Shown here piece by piece: positions 6,074 through 8,646 of a stretch of DNA of 8,646 nt. Both the position numbers and the translations under genes were made by a program. Source of the stretch: Flavipsychrobacter sp. (GTDB lineage: Bacteria; Bacteroidota; Bacteroidia; Chitinophagales; Chitinophagaceae); NCBI GenBank assembly GCA_021156265.1, contig JAJNBR010000255.1:1-8646 (forward strand), in the 5' to 3' direction. Below the pieces are notes generated by a model that did not search any database, was not told the DNA's origin, and worked only from the letters and a program-made list of their open reading frames with translations. How positions within the stretch are numbered: position 1 is the first letter of the stretch; every line of letters begins with the position of its first letter.

Positions 6074-8278
6074 TTAGGCATTCAGCAGGTTTTCGATAGC
6101 TGTATCGTAAGCATCTTTCCAGTCTTTGATGTGGCCCCAGCTTTCACCGTCGATAGTGATATGACCGCCCGTCTTCACAGTACCGATCTTAACGAATGGT
6201 ATACCTGCAAGCGCAGCTTCGATCTCCGGCTGTTTGGCCCAAGTACCGGTTACTACTACGCGGCTCTGTGCTTCACCAAACAGGAATGCGTCTTTACGCA
6301 TGTTCTTATCTGTGTGCAACTCGAAGCCCATGTTCTCTTTCATAGCGCTTTCTACCAGCGTTACGAAAAGACCGCCTTCAGATATATCGTGGGCAGACTG
6401 TACTTGTTTGTTACGAACGATCTGTAACAGTTTGTCCTGCAACGCAAACTCCTCGTCGAGGTTGAAATAAGGAGCCGGGCTGTGCGATACGCCGCAGATA
6501 TGATGCAGGTATTCTGAGCAATTAATGTCTTCAGGGTTATGGCCGATGAGGTAAATGACATCACCATCATTTTTGAAGTTCATCGTCATCTTCTGGTCAA
6601 GCGTATCCAGTATACCTACCATACCAATGGTTGGCGTCGGATAAACCGGGCCGTCTTCGGATTGGTTGTAGAAGCTCACGTTGCCACCGGTAACAGGAGT
6701 GCCCAGTTTGCGGCAGGCATCGCCCATACCTTTGATGGCGTTTACGAACTGGTAGTATACTTCAGGATTGTACGGGTTACCAAAGTTCAGACAGTTAGTA
6801 ATAGCTACCGGCAAGCCACCGCTGCATACGATGTTACGCGCAGCTTCACTCACGGCTATCATACCGCCAATATAAGGATCAGCAAATACGTAACGGCTGT
6901 TACAGTCTGTTGTGGCAGCCAGTGCTTTTTCCGTACCGTGTACACGAACTACAGCAGCATCACTCGGTTCGTTGGTATTGGTATTACCTGTACCTACCAT
7001 CGAATCGTATTGATCGTATATCCATCGTTTAGATGCGATGGTTGGTAGTTTGATGAGCTGGAAAGCCGCATCGATCATATCAGAAGGAACAGGAACGGAG
7101 CTTGCGTTGAATTTCTTTATCTCCGCGAAGTATTTCGGCTCAGTGTATTCACGCTCGTAGATAGGAGCACCGCCACCCAGCACCAGGCTTTCGGCAGGTA
7201 CATCCGCTATCAACTCGCCATTCATGTAATATTTCAGGTTCTTGTCGGTAGTTACTTCACCTATTTGAACGCAGTGGATATCCCATTTGTCGAATATGCG
7301 CTGTACTTCAGCTTCGCGACCTTTCTTCACCACTATCAGCATGCGCTCCTGGCTTTCGCTCAGCAGCATTTCCCATGCTTTCATGTTGTGCTGGCGGGTA
7401 GGTACCTTATCCAGGTGGATGATCATACCATGCTCACCTTTTGCACTCATCTCGCTGGTAGAGCAAGTAATACCTGCCGCACCCATATCCTGCATGCCAA
7501 TCAAAGCACCTGTCGGGATCATTTCCAGGCAGGCCTCCAGCAGTTTCTTTTCTTCGAACGGATCGCCCACCTGTACTGAAGGTAGTTGTTCCGCGCTGTC
7601 TTCACTAATATCTGCGGAGGCAAATGATGCACCGCCGATACCGTCTTTACCTGTAGAAGCACCTACGATGAAAACAGGATTACCCTCGCCGTGCGAGGTA
7701 GCTGAAACGGTTTGTCCCACTTTCACCACACCTACACTCATGGCATTCACCAACGGGTTGGTCTGGTAGCAGTTTTCAAAATAGATCTCACCAGCTACTG
7801 TGGGCACACCGAAGCAGTTACCATAGTGGCTGATGCCCTTTACCACGCCTTTCAGCAGCCATTTGGTTTTGGGGTTATCCAGTTTACCAAAGCGCAGCGA
7901 GTTGAGCGATGCTATAGGACGGGCGCCCATCGTGAAGATATCCCTGTGGATACCGCCAACACCGGTTGCAGCTCCCTGGAACGGTTCAATAGCCGAAGGG
8001 TGGTTGTGCGACTCGATCTTGAACACGCAGCCCCAGCCATCGCCTATATCCACAAGCCCGGCATTCTCTTCACCAGCTTTTACCAGCAGGCGTTCGCCAT
8101 CGCGGGGAAGGGTCTTGAGCCATGTAATAGAGTTCTTGTAGCTACAGTGCTCGCTCCACATTACGGAGTACATGGCTACTTCATTAAAGTTCGGGGTGCG
8201 ACCCAGTATTTGCTTGATCTGTTCGAATTCTTCTTCGCGAAGGCCCAGCTTTACGGCTTGCTCGAGTGTTGCCTGCAT
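6074..8278 (-). CDS. purL: Phosphoribosylformylglycinamidine synthase subunit PurL (small type)
   Basis: PurL catalyses the ATP-dependent conversion of FGAR to FGAM in de novo purine synthesis, using ammonia delivered by the PurQ glutaminase with PurS as linker. With ATG at 8278 it is 734 residues, the size of the small-type PurL found in bacteria with separate PurS and PurQ; those genes are not in this window. Signatures include WSEHCSYKNS (41-50, with the conserved His), FKIESHNHPSA (86-96), ATGVGG (104-109), LNSLRFG (125-131), QVGDPF (236-241), QDMGAAG (263-269) and LSESQERM (306-313). In the second half are TTDCNSRY, NCLNFGNP, TPVTGGNVSFYN and SAHDISEGG (628-636), which mirror the first half as expected for this internally duplicated fold. 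The frame stays open to a TTG at 8323, but the ATG at 8278 begins a family-like N-terminus and the extra 15 residues overlap a promoter-like element. It is intact and cytoplasmic. Confidence 0.97.
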   Translation of the reverse strand: MQATLEQAVKLGLREEEFEQIKQILGRTPNFNEVAMYSVMWSEHCSYKNSITWLKTLPRDGERLLVKAGEENAGLVDIGDGWGCVFKIESHNHPSAIEPFQGAATGVGGIHRDIFTMGARPIASLNSLRFGKLDNPKTKWLLKGVVKGISHYGNCFGVPTVAGEIYFENCYQTNPLVNAMSVGVVKVGQTVSATSHGEGNPVFIVGASTGKDGIGGASFASADISEDSAEQLPSVQVGDPFEEKKLLEACLEMIPTGALIGMQDMGAAGITCSTSEMSAKGEHGMIIHLDKVPTRQHNMKAWEMLLSESQERMLIVVKKGREAEVQRIFDKWDIHCVQIGEVTTDKNLKYYMNGELIADVPAESLVLGGGAPIYEREYTEPKYFAEIKKFNASSVPVPSDMIDAAFQLIKLPTIASKRWIYDQYDSMVGTGNTNTNEPSDAAVVRVHGTEKALAATTDCNSRYVFADPYIGGMIAVSEAARNIVCSGGLPVAITNCLNFGNPYNPEVYYQFVNAIKGMGDACRKLGTPVTGGNVSFYNQSEDGPVYPTPTIGMVGILDTLDQKMTMNFKNDGDVIYLIGHNPEDINCSEYLHHICGVSHSPAPYFNLDEEFALQDKLLQIVRNKQVQSAHDISEGGLFVTLVESAMKENMGFELHTDKNMRKDAFLFGEAQSRVVVTGTWAKQPEIEAALAGIPFVKIGTVKTGGHITIDGESWGHIKDWKDAYDTAIENLLNA

Positions 8279-8320
8279 GATATGCGAGATAATTTTTATT
8301 TGTAGGCTTAAATGAGGGTA

Positions 8321-8328
8321 CAAAACTA
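8321..8328 (-). promoter_or_regulatory. Candidate -7 element (TAGTTTTG) for purL
   Basis: The plus strand reads CAAAACTA, giving TAGTTTTG on the minus strand, a perfect TAnnTTTG match 42 nt upstream of the purL ATG. The nearest TTTG further upstream (8356-8353) is 24 bp away, longer than the usual 19-21 bp spacing, so the -33 element is weak. Transcription would start near 8314. Confidence 0.4.
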
Positions 8329-8646
8329 AGGGAATTGGGAAAATGTAAGCCGCAAATCATGAAATGCTTGCCAGGACTGCGTTTGAGGCCAAATTTGTTA
8401 CGGAATGTTCCCTTTTTTTTACGTTTCTCAATCGCAGCTGCGGCCTCGCTGTTGTCCGGTTGTCCAATTTTTAAGTATTTCTGGTGTTGGTACACCCCCC
8501 TGAGGCAATCCTTTGCGGATCCTCTTCCTTTTTGCTTGTTTTCCTTCGTTGTTACGAGCTCCTGCGTGGCCATAACATCAAACATCATTAAAACGGCATT
8601 AATAAATAGCAAAAATACAAAATTTTAGAGATATTATGAATTAAAG
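8329..8646. other. Gene-poor stretch upstream of purL
   Basis: I recognise no gene here. On the minus strand a frame open from ATG 8588 runs past the purL start to 8184; its product is lysine-rich (IEKRKKKGTFRNKFGLKRS), resembles nothing I know and overlaps purL in another frame, so it is not annotated. The stretch contains a 10-bp palindrome CGCAGCTGCG (8433-8442), runs of eight T (8413-8420) and six C, and a short hairpin GGTGT-TGGT-ACACC. No tRNA, SRP RNA motif or known purine riboswitch was seen. It could be a long purL leader, an unannotated small RNA, or the decayed end of another gene. Confidence 0.4.
8610..8617 (-). promoter_or_regulatory. Candidate distal -7 element (TATTTTTG) reading toward purL
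   Basis: CAAAAATA on the plus strand gives TATTTTTG on the minus strand, a perfect TAnnTTTG match in an AT-rich stretch. The expected -33 zone near 8637-8640 reads TTCA rather than TTTG. If used, transcription would begin near 8603 and give purL a leader of about 325 nt or express a separate small RNA. Confidence 0.3.

Noticed and set aside
6539..8305. Several long plus-strand open frames opposite purL (for example 6539-7048 and 7712-8305)
   Set aside because: They are antisense shadows of a highly conserved gene and show no family resemblance.
8279..8323. N-terminal extension of PurL from the TTG at 8323
   Set aside because: The extra 15 residues are not family-like, the codon is TTG, and it overlaps the candidate -7 element; ATG 8278 gives the usual N-terminus.
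8184..8588. Lysine-rich minus-strand frame upstream of and overlapping purL
   Set aside because: No recognisable domain, about 95 bases overlap purL in another frame, and composition looks like translated non-coding AT-rich DNA.

Overview
The window looks like a chromosomal segment of a Bacteroidota bacterium, probably of the Chitinophagaceae or a near relative. The evidence is a PorG/DUF6089-type outer-membrane protein beside NAD kinase, TAnnTTTG-type -7 promoter elements, start sites mostly without Shine-Dalgarno sequences, and lipoproteins with a YncE-like propeller. No tRNA, rRNA, CRISPR array, insertion sequence or phage gene was found. The assignment rests on protein resemblance recalled by eye; no database search was run.

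Left part (1-2743, minus strand): three genes are read leftward with gaps of about 50 bp. The order is a one-POTRA Omp85/BamA-like outer-membrane protein, NAD kinase (nadK), and the first 117 codons of a PorG/DUF6089 protein that runs off the left edge. This is a core envelope and cofactor cluster; in related genomes uppS and bamA often follow, so they may lie just outside the window.

Middle part (2895-6070, plus strand): two paralogous lipoproteins of 493 and 488 residues lie in tandem. Each has a lipobox Cys at position 19, a small cytochrome-c-like domain with an unusual CX4CH haem motif (CATAGCH) and a candidate Met ligand, then a YncE/YVTN-type beta-propeller ending in a shared GPxPHHxSxCNGxNG motif. 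Between them is a 205-bp remnant of folB (dihydroneopterin aldolase). Its N-terminal third and C-terminal quarter are clearly readable but lie in different frames, and the middle of the gene is missing. The downstream lipoprotein starts 3 bp after the remnant's stop and takes its AAGGA ribosome-binding sequence from the remnant's end.

Right part (6074-8646, minus strand): a complete small-type purL (purine biosynthesis, FGAM synthase large subunit) converges on the second lipoprotein with only 3 bp between the stop codons. Upstream of purL, 368 bp contain no gene I recognise. They hold two perfect -7 promoter-like elements and one unconvincing lysine-rich reading frame.

The most notable points are the internally deleted folB between the two paralogs, the paired cytochrome/propeller lipoproteins with a shared uncharacterised C-terminal motif, and two perfect inverted repeats inside coding sequence.
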